Shown: positions 1 through 5,412 of the stretch, piece after piece | Layout of the letters: each line of letters opens with the position of its first letter | How positions within the stretch are numbered: position 1 is the stretch's first letter | Assembly (NCBI GenBank): GCA_041395325.1 | Contig: JAWLAT010000038.1 | Coordinates: 1-40,420, forward strand | DNA length: 40,420 nucleotides | Source: JAWLAT01 sp041395325 | Lineage (GTDB): Bacteria; Pseudomonadota; Gammaproteobacteria; Xanthomonadales; SZUA-5 | Reading direction: 5' to 3' | Notes under the pieces: model-generated | The model's database searches: none | The model's input: only the letters and a program-made list of their open reading frames with translations | Told to the model about the DNA's origin: nothing | Made by a program: the position numbers and the translations under genes

Positions 1-1
1 C

Positions 2-310
2 GTAGTCTATGGGATAGGAGGCGGCGCGATTCCAGCTGAACTTGCGCCATTACTCAGCTCAGCAGAGATTGACGAACCGAGATTCCGAGACATCATTTCA
101 GGTGCCATCCTCGTGCTGTGGGGTAGTTTTTGGGGTGAGGCGGAAGACGAGTCGTCTTTTGAGCACCTAAAGAGAGTCGTCTATAGAGCGAAAGTGAGCA
201 CTCTACCGCCACTAACCCCTTTCCGGTTCTTGTTGTTCTCAGATGGCGGTTGGAGAGCACCCTCTTCGGAAGACCTGGAGTACTGGAGGGGAATGAGAGG
301 CTATGCATAA
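2..310 (+). CDS. hypothetical protein, C-terminal part
   Basis: An open frame runs from the window edge (first full codon at 2) to the TAA at 308-310, so only the last 102 residues are present and the start lies upstream. The visible part opens with a glycine-rich segment (VVYGIGGGAIP) and ends in an aromatic and charged tail (EYWRGMRGYA). I recognise no family and see no signal peptide or membrane segment. It points the same way as the next three short genes and is separated from the next start by 85 bases. That spacing suits a cassette array, but the identity is unknown. Confidence 0.55.
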   Translation, partial: VVYGIGGGAIPAELAPLLSSAEIDEPRFRDIISGAILVLWGSFWGEAEDESSFEHLKRVVYRAKVSTLPPLTPFRFLLFSDGGWRAPSSEDLEYWRGMRGYA

Positions 311-395
311 CCAAACGGTCATTGCGACTGCCGGAGAATTGCGCGGCGGCGCGTTATCTAAATCTAATTGCCATCACTAGTTGGCGTACGTCAGC

Positions 396-812
396 ATGAT
401 CCGGCGCTCCCAACTACTAACACCCATTGCCCTGGTCGCTACCGTCCTTGCAGTATTCTGCCTCATGAACCTGTTTTCGCGGTTAATTTCAGCGTTTGGA
501 TTGGCCGATCTATTCCCGGACTCCTCCGCCCTTGGTATAGCTCACGACATTGCTTTGTCCAGCATAGCGTTTGCCGTCGGCGGCGCGATCAAGCGAGCCC
601 GATTTTCATTATCTGCTCTGTTTCTCGCGGTGATAATGGAGTACTGGTCCATGATGAATTTGGCCAAATGGCACGGAACATCTGTTTCGTACGAGTTCAT
701 GCACCAGTGGCCTTACGTCATTACCTTCTTTTCGTCAGCCATGGCTGGCTGGTTCGTAGGCAGCTTCATTTCTACCAAGCTACAGAATCGACCTCCCAAG
801 AAGGAAGCCTAA
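396..812 (+). CDS. small integral membrane protein, unknown function
   Basis: A 138-residue protein if read from the ATG at 396. The frame also opens with a TTG at 381, but the ATG directly before the RRSQ stretch is the better start. Hydrophobic segments lie at about residues 8-30, 45-65, 72-90 and 105-128, giving about four membrane helices, and the tail is basic (PPKKEA). I recognise no named family. The stop codon is embedded in a GCCTAAC heptamer (807-813) that fits the RYYYAAC end of integron attC sites, so the gene may be a cassette gene. Function unknown; most likely an inner-membrane protein. Confidence 0.65.
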   Translation: MIRRSQLLTPIALVATVLAVFCLMNLFSRLISAFGLADLFPDSSALGIAHDIALSSIAFAVGGAIKRARFSLSALFLAVIMEYWSMMNLAKWHGTSVSYEFMHQWPYVITFFSSAMAGWFVGSFISTKLQNRPPKKEA

Positions 813-1055
813 CCAGCGCTCTGCAAGTGTTTGTGCGCCATGACCAAGCCTGAGGCCGCCGCCAAGATTCGGCGATCCCTGGGAAAGGATGAACGGTCAC
901 TACGTTCATCAGATCCCAATGGCAACAGCCCAGACGCAACGTGGCGTGCGCCTGCACATAGCTGTGTGATCAATCCGACTGCAGGGGAGAGGCTCATTTC
1001 AACCCGGCTGCCGATGGCCAACGTTGGCGTAGCACGGCAATAGGCGACACAAAGC

Positions 1056-1373
1056 ATGGACGATGCGATCAACCATCTGCATGATGCGAAGCTGGTTGCG
1101 ATCCACTTGGATTGGAGCCAACGAACCTGCGAGCTGTCATTTACAGGCGCCCCTGGCATCCCAGGCTCGTTCTCGCTGGTATTCGTCGAAGTCGCAGAGC
1201 TACGGGTACCGTCCACACAGCCATGGGGGCCGTCCGCGTGCGTTCTTGAGGCGGCGTATTCTGGTGGGGTTGCTACCATCGACATGCAATCCGGCGACAC
1301 CCTGACCGTGGTTTCGCCCAGCTATTCATTCAAGCGGACGCAGCTCTGCGACCCCGCTTCACTCAGACGTTAG
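1056..1373 (+). CDS. hypothetical protein (cassette-type gene)
   Basis: A 105-residue soluble protein starting at ATG 1056. It begins MDDAINHLHDAKLV, followed by a strand-rich body (IHLDWSQRTCELSF, then SFSLVFVEVAEL). There is no signal peptide or membrane segment. The last 18 or so codons run through the attC-like site at 1316-1375, and the stop TAG is part of the GTTAGGC core, as often happens when a cassette gene reads into its own recombination site. The pattern (a short beta-rich protein measuring 'a residue effect on a term') resembles small immunity or hypothetical proteins, but no function can be assigned. Confidence 0.6.
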   Translation: MDDAINHLHDAKLVAIHLDWSQRTCELSFTGAPGIPGSFSLVFVEVAELRVPSTQPWGPSACVLEAAYSGGVATIDMQSGDTLTVVSPSYSFKRTQLCDPASLRR

Positions 1374-1375
1374 GC
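1316..1375 (+). repeat. attC-like integron recombination site
   Basis: A 60-base site that ends in a perfect GTTAGGC core (1369-1375) and starts with a degenerate GCCCAGC (consensus RYYYAAC). Between them ATTCATTCAAGC, GACGC and CTCA sit where they do in classical short attC sites such as that of aadA. It folds as expected for a recombining bottom strand: AAGCGG (1332-1337) pairs with CCGCTT (1354-1359), and CGCAG (1339-1343) pairs with CTGCG (1346-1350). The next gene begins only 8 bases after the core, the usual cassette layout. The similarity to aadA attC is from memory. Confidence 0.7.
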
Positions 1376-1382
1376 AGCTTGC

Positions 1383-1775
1383 GTGCGCACCAGAGTTCAA
1401 CACCGTCGCGAGACAGCGGCCAAGTACGCTCTGATGCTGGGATCTGTGCTCCTGATCGCGCTCGTTCTAGGTGGGTGTGGCGGACCTTCAGATGATCAGG
1501 TGGCTGCTGATCTTGCGAAGTTGCATCCCGGATGCGCGCTGGAATCCGCCAGCGGCGGAGCAGACACGAACGGCAACATGAATCCATGGCCAGACGAGAT
1601 CTGGATTGACGCAACCGTCAGTTGCGATGGCGTCACAAGGACTGAACTCCTCCACTACGAGACCACGGGAGATTCGACCTGGCAACTGGTGAAGCCACCG
1701 TCCGGCCCACCCGACGGTGAGCGCCAAGACCCGACCGCAGACACCTCGCGCGAGCGGACCAAAGAAAGCTCATGA
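1383..1775 (+). CDS. putative lipoprotein, cassette-type
   Basis: A 130-residue protein from a GTG at 1383, directly after the attC core; an ATG at 1434 (MLGSVLLIALVLGGC) is an alternative start giving 113 residues. A hydrophobic stretch ends in the lipobox LGGC, so it is probably an exported lipoprotein. The mature part holds two cysteines (HPGC and VSC) and a tryptophan-rich core (NPWPDEIWID), and ends in a hydrophilic low-complexity tail. No family recognised. Its position immediately behind an attC-like site marks it as a probable mobile cassette gene. Confidence 0.6.
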   Translation: MRTRVQHRRETAAKYALMLGSVLLIALVLGGCGGPSDDQVAADLAKLHPGCALESASGGADTNGNMNPWPDEIWIDATVSCDGVTRTELLHYETTGDSTWQLVKPPSGPPDGERQDPTADTSRERTKESS

Positions 1776-2346
1776 CCATCTGCGCGTCCTGGGCCGAGTG
1801 TCTGTCCCTGGCTGAGTGAGCGCATGTCCGACCACCCTGGAACATCAGGGATGACTAAACAAACACCAGACGAGAACACGTCGGCACCACGCGACGCGGA
1901 TCAAGCGATCGATTGAATCCCAACCTGTGCTGGACCCAGGATCCGGAATGCGGACTCGCAGCATCCGCGCCTAGGCTTGGCCGGATATGCGGTCACCCCG
2001 ATACCGACCGTCCGTCACATACGTGAAAAAGTTACAGAACTGTCAGCCAATACGCGATTTGACCTGATAAGGTTTGTTCCCCCAAACAGATCGATTCACA
2101 TCGGGCCTTCAAAACCCGGTTGGTCTCCGTTCCATATTAATTCGACGGCCGAAAGTGTTTACGGCCGCCTTGACATGGGCGTAGCTATCATTATTGGCAG
2201 CCATTGAATCAACGATCCAATAATAACGAATCCAGGCATGCGAATTGCGGCGAAATACCACCCCCGGCTAAATCGCCGCTTACCATACCGACAAGAATTT
2301 TGTGGAGAATTTCCACGACCGCCGCCTGCCGGATGCAGGCACGATA
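1776..2346. other. 571-base stretch without a convincing gene
   Basis: I find no well-supported gene here. A 76-codon frame at 1977-2207 starts with TTG, lacks a ribosome binding site and looks unlike its neighbours. Base composition drops towards AT from about 2010 to 2240. A small GCGGA/TCCGC inverted repeat occurs near 1950-1968. The promoter of the roadblock gene should lie here; TTGACA at 2171-2176 is a possible -35 box, but no convincing -10 at normal spacing follows. Confidence 0.4.
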
Positions 2347-2721
2347 ATGACGGAGACCATTGTGGCCAAACTCGATATCAACCCGCTGTCGACCATCGAC
2401 GGATTCCTGGGCGCCGCGCTCGTTGATCTGGACAGCGGCATGGCGCTCGCCAAAGTGGGCGGGGGTTCGATCGACATGGATGTTGCTGCGGCAGGCAATG
2501 CCGAAGTGGTCAAGGCCAAGCGACGTGCCGCGGCCGCACTGGACCTGAAGGACAGTATCGAGGACATCCTCATCACGCTCGGCCGCCAGATGCACCTGGT
2601 TCGGCCGCTCGAGCGCAACGACAATCTCTTTCTCTACCTCGCCCTGGACCGCGGCAAAGCCAACCTGGCGATGGCCCGGCACGAGTTGAAGAGCTTCGAG
2701 AAGTCGCTGGAATTCGCCTGA
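2347..2721 (+). CDS. roadblock/LC7 domain protein
   Basis: A 124-residue protein (MTETIVAKLDINPLSTIDG...). It has the layout of single-domain roadblock/LC7 proteins: a first strand carrying GALVDLDSGMALAKVGGGS, a long helix with DMDVAAAGNAEVVKAKR, then EDILITLGRQMHLVRPL and FLYLALDRGKANLAMAR as the remaining strands and last helix. MglB-like roadblock proteins usually act as dimers on small Ras-like GTPases, but no GTPase gene is nearby. The frame can be extended to a GTG at 2302, but the ATG at 2347 matches the start of the domain. It stands alone and is convergent with the Y-RNA array. Family assignment is fairly sure; partner unknown. Confidence 0.85.
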   Translation: MTETIVAKLDINPLSTIDGFLGAALVDLDSGMALAKVGGGSIDMDVAAAGNAEVVKAKRRAAAALDLKDSIEDILITLGRQMHLVRPLERNDNLFLYLALDRGKANLAMARHELKSFEKSLEFA

Positions 2722-2782
2722 TTCAGCGAGCGACGCGCGCTGAGTGGTACTCGCCGCAATCGAGCGTTGCAGCTTCAAGGAA

Positions 2783-2809
2783 GTGCCCGCCTGGCAGCCA
2801 GGCGGGCAC
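2783..2809. repeat. strong perfect hairpin between convergent units
   Basis: A 27-base perfect palindrome: GTGCCCGCCTGGC (2783-2795) and its exact complement (2797-2809) around a single A. It lies between the end of the roadblock gene and the end of the Y-RNA array. No U-run follows on the plus strand. On the minus strand it is followed by TTCC, so at best it is a weak back-up terminator for the array. Confidence 0.6.
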
Positions 2810-2830
2810 GCAGCGTCCGCTTGAGCACTC

Positions 2831-2845
2831 AAAAAGGGGCGGTGA
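2831..2845 (-). terminator. rho-independent terminator of the Y-RNA array
   Basis: On the minus strand the TCACCGCC arm of unit 4's outer stem is followed by CC and TTTTT (2835-2831). The closing helix of the RNA thus doubles as the terminator stem. No other gene on this strand lies immediately beyond, so this is probably the end of the Ro60/Y-RNA transcription unit. Confidence 0.7.
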
Positions 2846-2937
2846 CAAGAGTGTCGGAACGCTCTGCCTTGCGGCAGTGGGATTTGAACCCAACCCCTTG
2901 CGGGGCATCCAGTGTAGTTCCGACGGCATTCACCGCC
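2831..2937 (-). ncRNA. Y-RNA-like RNA, unit 4 (compact, GNRA-closed)
   Basis: Read on the minus strand, the RNA folds into a long closing stem. An outer helix of 8 pairs (GGCGGTGA, 2937-2930, with TCACCGCC, 2845-2838) is followed by an internal loop with ATGCC on the 5' side and ACTCTTG on the 3' side. Then comes an inner helix of 8 pairs (GTCGGAAC, 2924-2917, with GTTCCGAC, 2860-2853). The head holds three small hairpins: CCCC-GCAA-GGGG, a T-arm-like TGGG-TTCAAAT-CCCA, and CTGCC-GCAA-GGCAG. The last two mimic a tRNA T arm on an acceptor stem closed by a GNRA tetraloop; no D arm is present. A T5 run follows the outer helix directly, so the transcript end is well defined. It shares the 18-base 5' motif GAATGCCGTCGGAACTAC with units 1-3. 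Assignment as a Y RNA rests on this fold and on the adjacent Ro60 gene. Confidence 0.85.
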
Positions 2938-2958
2938 TTGAATCAAACTTTTCAAGTC

Positions 2959-2976
2959 AAAACCGTGCCGGGCACG
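2959..2976 (-). terminator. possible terminator at the end of Y-RNA unit 3
   Basis: The 3' arm of unit 3's outer stem is itself palindromic (CGTGCCCGGCACG on the minus strand) and is followed by G and TTTT. It could terminate or pause transcription after unit 3 by forming an alternative hairpin. The T-run is short, so read-through into unit 4 is likely. Confidence 0.4.
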
Positions 2977-3111
2977 ACGAAAGTGAAGGAACATATTTTC
3001 GCGCTCTAACCTCTGAGCTACCGCCCCGTTGCTTTGGAGCGGGCGGGAATCGAACCCGCGACCTCGACCGTTCAAGGGTGTAGTTCCTGTCGGCATTCGT
3101 GTCCGACACGG
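2959..3111 (-). ncRNA. Y-RNA-like RNA, unit 3, with permuted tRNA mimic
   Basis: The closing helix pairs 3111-3097 with 2977-2963: 14 of 15 positions pair, counting one G-U, with a single A-C mismatch. The internal loop carries ATGCC (5') and CACTTTCG (3'); the inner helix is AGGAAC/GTTCCT. The head is a tRNA in permuted order. First come variable loop GAGGTC and T arm GCGGG-TTCGATT-CCCGC, then acceptor 3' strand CCGCTCC (3042-3036), an 8-base loop AAAGCAAC, acceptor 5' strand GGGGCGG (3027-3021), and D arm TAGCTCAGAGGTTAGAGC. The acceptor pairs over 7 positions with one G-U, and its ends are closed by the loop, so it cannot be a normal charged tRNA. The anticodon arm is replaced by the Ro60-type stem. 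Confidence 0.85.
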
Positions 3112-3216
3112 CGAAACGATGGGACTCCTCTTGCATGAAATGGATCGGTGCCGCCGCCGACGAAGCTGATGCATCGAACCCGCGTTTGGCGACTCTGTAG
3201 TTCCATCGGCATTCAA
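3112..3216 (-). ncRNA. Y-RNA-like RNA, unit 2 (divergent)
   Basis: It carries the shared 5' element GAATGCCGATGGAACTAC (3214-3197). Its CGATGG pairs with CCATCG (3122-3117), where units 1 and 4 have GTCGG/CCGAC, so two positions have changed together on both strands. TTTCG follows, matching the 3' loop motif of the other units. The head has a T-loop-like GGGTTCGATG but no matching T-stem arm and no recognisable D arm. A stem of GTCGCC with GGCGGC and a TGCAT/ATGCA pairing are possible. No clear outer helix is seen, and the unit abuts the outer helix of unit 3. It could be a diverged functional head or a decaying copy. Exact ends are uncertain. Confidence 0.55.
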
Positions 3217-3235
3217 CACCGGAAACCGCGGTGCC

Positions 3236-3379
3236 GTTGCCGCTATGCGAAGAGTGGTGTCGGAACATCCTGCTCTACCGCTGAGCTACCGCCCCGTCGA
3301 TCTGGAGCGGACGGGATTCGAACCCGCGACCTGGTCATTGAAAGTGATGTAGTTCCGACGGCATTCGCGTACCGCCAAC
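3236..3379 (-). ncRNA. Y-RNA-like RNA, unit 1, with permuted tRNA mimic
   Basis: This is the first unit after the Ro60 gene. The inner helix is GTCGGAAC (3359-3352) with GTTCCGAC (3266-3259), extended by ATC/GAT across a TAC bulge. The internal loop has ATGCC (5') and CACTCT (3'). The outer helix (3379-3365 with 3250-3236) is imperfect but closes with GTTG/CAAC and GCGA/TCGC. The head is a permuted tRNA: variable loop AGGTC, T arm GCGGG-TTCGAAT-CCCGT, acceptor CCGCTCC, an 8-base loop AGATCGAC, acceptor GGGGCGG, and D arm TAGCTCAGCGGTAGAGC. Acceptor sequence and loop length equal those of unit 3. Standard tRNA finders may report fragments here, but no anticodon arm or free 3' end exists. Confidence 0.85.
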
Positions 3380-3414
3380 GTCAAACCTGCCTTGTGAAAA
3401 GCGCTCCTCCTCAA

Positions 3415-3440
3415 GCCCGTCCGCCCCATTGCGGACGGGC
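3415..3440 (-). promoter_or_regulatory. hairpin between Ro60 stop codon and Y-RNA array
   Basis: GCCCGTCCGC (minus strand, 3440-3431) and its perfect 10-base complement (3424-3415) form a GC-rich stem around a 6-base loop, starting 12 bases after the Ro60 stop codon. It is followed by TTGAGGAGG rather than a T-run, so it is not a clean terminator. It could protect the mRNA 3' end, or act as an attenuator or processing signal that separates the messenger from the Y RNAs. Confidence 0.55.
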
Positions 3441-3452
3441 CATACCTGTTTC

Positions 3453-5009
3453 CTACAGCTCGATCGAGCGGATCTTGTCGACCCAGCGGTCGGTGTTGGC
3501 GCCCTGCGTCGCGTACACCGCGAGCAGTTCGAACACCGCGTCGCTGAAGCCGCCGACGTGGATCACGTCCTCGCGCTCGACGACCTGACTCGTGGCCACC
3601 GGCTGCAGGTCGATGCAGACCAGCTTCGCCTGCGGACAGCGCGCCTTGATCTGCGCCCACTGGCGCATCGTCTCGGTCGCGCCGGCCCGGCGGGTGTCGG
3701 CCCAGCTCTGGTTGTCCGACACGATCACCAGCAGGTCGACGTGCGCACGCTCACGGTTCAAGCACGCCAGCGGCGAACTGACCGAGGTACCGCCGCCGCA
3801 CAGCTTGGCCAACTGCCTTGCCTGCGTCATCACGCTGTCTCGCGGATTCAGCTGCAGCGAGCGCACCTCGGTGTCGAACGGCAGCACGCGGGCGTCCGGG
3901 TTGCTGCGCTGCACGCACGCGGCCAACAGTGCCGCGACGTCAACGCACCGCACCGCCGTGGTCGCGCCGCGCCGGTATCCGGTCACCGGCGAGCCCATCG
4001 AGCCCGACACGTCGACCGCCACCACCACCTGGCCGTCCAGCTTCGGTACCTGCCGGGTGGCGACTTCCATCGCGTCCTGCAGCGCCTCACGGATCGCCGT
4101 CGGCACCCCTCCGCCTCCCGACGCCGTGTAGGCCATCATCAGCTGGTACGGAAGCACGCGCGCCTTGGCGATCCTGGCCGGGTCACGCAACGTGGCCGCC
4201 AACGCCTGCACCGTTTCGCCATCCGCGAACACCTCGTTGCGAGCGAAACTGTTGAGGTTCTGGCGCAGCGTCTGCCACGAGGCCTGACGGGCCAGCACAC
4301 GCCACTGCTCCGCCGTCAGGCGCAGCGAGGTGTAGTACTGGAACGGCAGCTCCGGCAGCTCGCCAACCGGCACACGCTTGAACGCCTCGTACGCCTGCAG
4401 CTTGATCGGCAGTGCCTTGATGTCGAACGGCTTGCCGACGATCCAGGCATACAGCGCCTGGCGCTCGGCGTCCGCCGGCTTCGGGTGCACCATGCGGATC
4501 ACGTCGGCCAGCGACGGCTGGTTGCCGATCGCGGCCTGCACGATTGCGTCGACCGACACGCGCTCCAGCCACTGAGCCACCAGACGCTTGGGCAGCGAGC
4601 CCAGCGACTTGCGACCCACCACGCCGCTGCGGACGATCTGCACGAAATTGCGCAGCATGCGACCGTTGTCGACCACGTGCGGGAAGGCCTTGGCCAGCAG
4701 CTCGCCGTCACGGGTGCTCAACGTGGCCAGCAACAGCGCCGGCATGTCCTTCATGTGCGCGATCTTGCGGGCGTACACCGCCGTGCGGGCGACAAAAGCC
4801 GCGTCACACTGCGCCGCCAGCGCCAGCGCCTGGTCCAGCTGCTCGCCGGCCGAGGCGTAGTAGGTGCGGTTCAGGCAACCGGTGGCCGCATAAAGGGCCA
4901 GCGTCGCTTCCGGGCTGCGAGCGTAGGCCAGACCGCCGGCCTCATTGGTGGCGGTGGCGTTCGGCACCAAGGCGCCGTGGAACGAAGCGAAGAGTTGGGC
5001 GTTGGCCAT
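3453..5009 (-). CDS. rsr: Ro60 family RNA-binding protein (TROVE + vWA)
   Basis: A 518-residue Ro60 orthologue. Residues about 15-320 form the TROVE region of helical repeats that makes the RNA-binding ring (e.g. TAVYARKIAHMKDMPALLL, GRMLRNFVQIVRSG, WIVGKPFDIKALPIKLQAYE). Residues about 325-518 are a von Willebrand A domain with an intact MIDAS: DVSGS from D331, a threonine in GGGTSVSSP and an aspartate in VSDNQSW. Ro60 proteins bind Y RNAs on the outer ring surface and misfolded RNA ends in the cavity; bacterial ones work in RNA quality control with nucleases. The ATG at 5009 is chosen because GAGGA lies 9 bases upstream and because the sigma-54 promoter at 5048-5065 lies inside the longer frame, excluding a start at 5123. 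Four Y-RNA-like units follow on the same strand. Length is typical of bacterial Ro60. The symbol follows the D. radiodurans/Salmonella usage. Confidence 0.95.
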   Translation of the reverse strand: MANAQLFASFHGALVPNATATNEAGGLAYARSPEATLALYAATGCLNRTYYASAGEQLDQALALAAQCDAAFVARTAVYARKIAHMKDMPALLLATLSTRDGELLAKAFPHVVDNGRMLRNFVQIVRSGVVGRKSLGSLPKRLVAQWLERVSVDAIVQAAIGNQPSLADVIRMVHPKPADAERQALYAWIVGKPFDIKALPIKLQAYEAFKRVPVGELPELPFQYYTSLRLTAEQWRVLARQASWQTLRQNLNSFARNEVFADGETVQALAATLRDPARIAKARVLPYQLMMAYTASGGGGVPTAIREALQDAMEVATRQVPKLDGQVVVAVDVSGSMGSPVTGYRRGATTAVRCVDVAALLAACVQRSNPDARVLPFDTEVRSLQLNPRDSVMTQARQLAKLCGGGTSVSSPLACLNRERAHVDLLVIVSDNQSWADTRRAGATETMRQWAQIKARCPQAKLVCIDLQPVATSQVVEREDVIHVGGFSDAVFELLAVYATQGANTDRWVDKIRSIEL

Positions 5010-5047
5010 CTGGGCATTCCTCGTTGAGTCGGGGACGGGATCCTCTA

Positions 5048-5065
5048 TCGCAACGGCCGTGCCAA
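5048..5065 (-). promoter_or_regulatory. sigma-54 (RpoN) promoter of the Ro60 gene
   Basis: Minus-strand sequence TTGGCACGGCCGTTGCGA (5065-5048) fits the -24/-12 consensus YTGGCACG-N4-TTGC at every conserved position. A start site about 12 bases past the GC of the -12 box gives a leader of about 30 bases to the ATG at 5009, including the ribosome binding site. In Salmonella the rsr/Y-RNA/rtcBA operon is controlled by sigma-54 and the activator RtcR, so this promoter fits both gene and context. No activator gene is in the window. Confidence 0.9.
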
Positions 5066-5412
5066 CTTCTCGGATGGGTGCTAGATGATTGATTTTATTT
5101 GGTGTGGCACCTGTGAGGCGCAACGGTCCACGCGCATGGCTCTATCTTGCTGGCGAATAATTTATCTCGTGGGATAACAGGTTCGTCACCGCGAGCTCCG
5201 CGGAGTGATCGATCTCCCCCAATTGGCCGACGTCGAGAACAACAGGCGCCATCACATCTTGAACCCGCCAACGCCGCCTTGTCCTGAGCGTGGCGAAAGG
5301 CCAGGCGCCGACGAATCTGCGCCTTGGCTTTGCGTCTGACGCAGGGATCGCCGACCCTTGGCGCCATGGCCGTTGAGGCAATATCGACGCCATCAAGCAT
5401 CCAGGAGTGATC
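5066..5412. promoter_or_regulatory. intergenic region with possible enhancer elements
   Basis: This gene-free divergent region separates Ro60 from the alpha/beta hydrolase. Upstream of the sigma-54 promoter there is an AT-rich patch (5083-5103, minus strand AAATAAAATCAATCAT) suited to bending by IHF. About 100 bases further is a perfect palindrome TTATC-N6-GATAA (5162-5177), at a typical distance for an enhancer-binding protein. Neither is proven. The remainder shows no other motif. The hydrolase has AGGAG (5404-5408) before its ATG. Confidence 0.4.

Noticed and set aside
831..1043. 70-codon frame between two cassette-type genes
   Set aside because: No ribosome binding site and unstructured composition; may be a remnant, but not supportable as a gene.
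1977..2207. 76-codon frame with TTG start
   Set aside because: No ribosome binding site, AT-richer DNA and no protein-like pattern.
2209..3219. Long minus-strand frame of 336 codons across the Y-RNA array
   Set aside because: It reads through structured RNA units and antisense to the roadblock gene; the translation has no protein-like character.
2870..3320. Ordinary tRNA genes (TTCGAATC and TAGCTCAG motifs)
   Set aside because: The T half precedes the D half, the acceptor strands are joined by an 8-base loop and no anticodon arm is present. They are heads of Y-RNA-like RNAs rather than tRNA genes.
3429..5027. Long plus-strand frame of 532 codons opposite Ro60
   Set aside because: Arg/His/Val-rich shadow of the high-GC Ro60 gene on the other strand.
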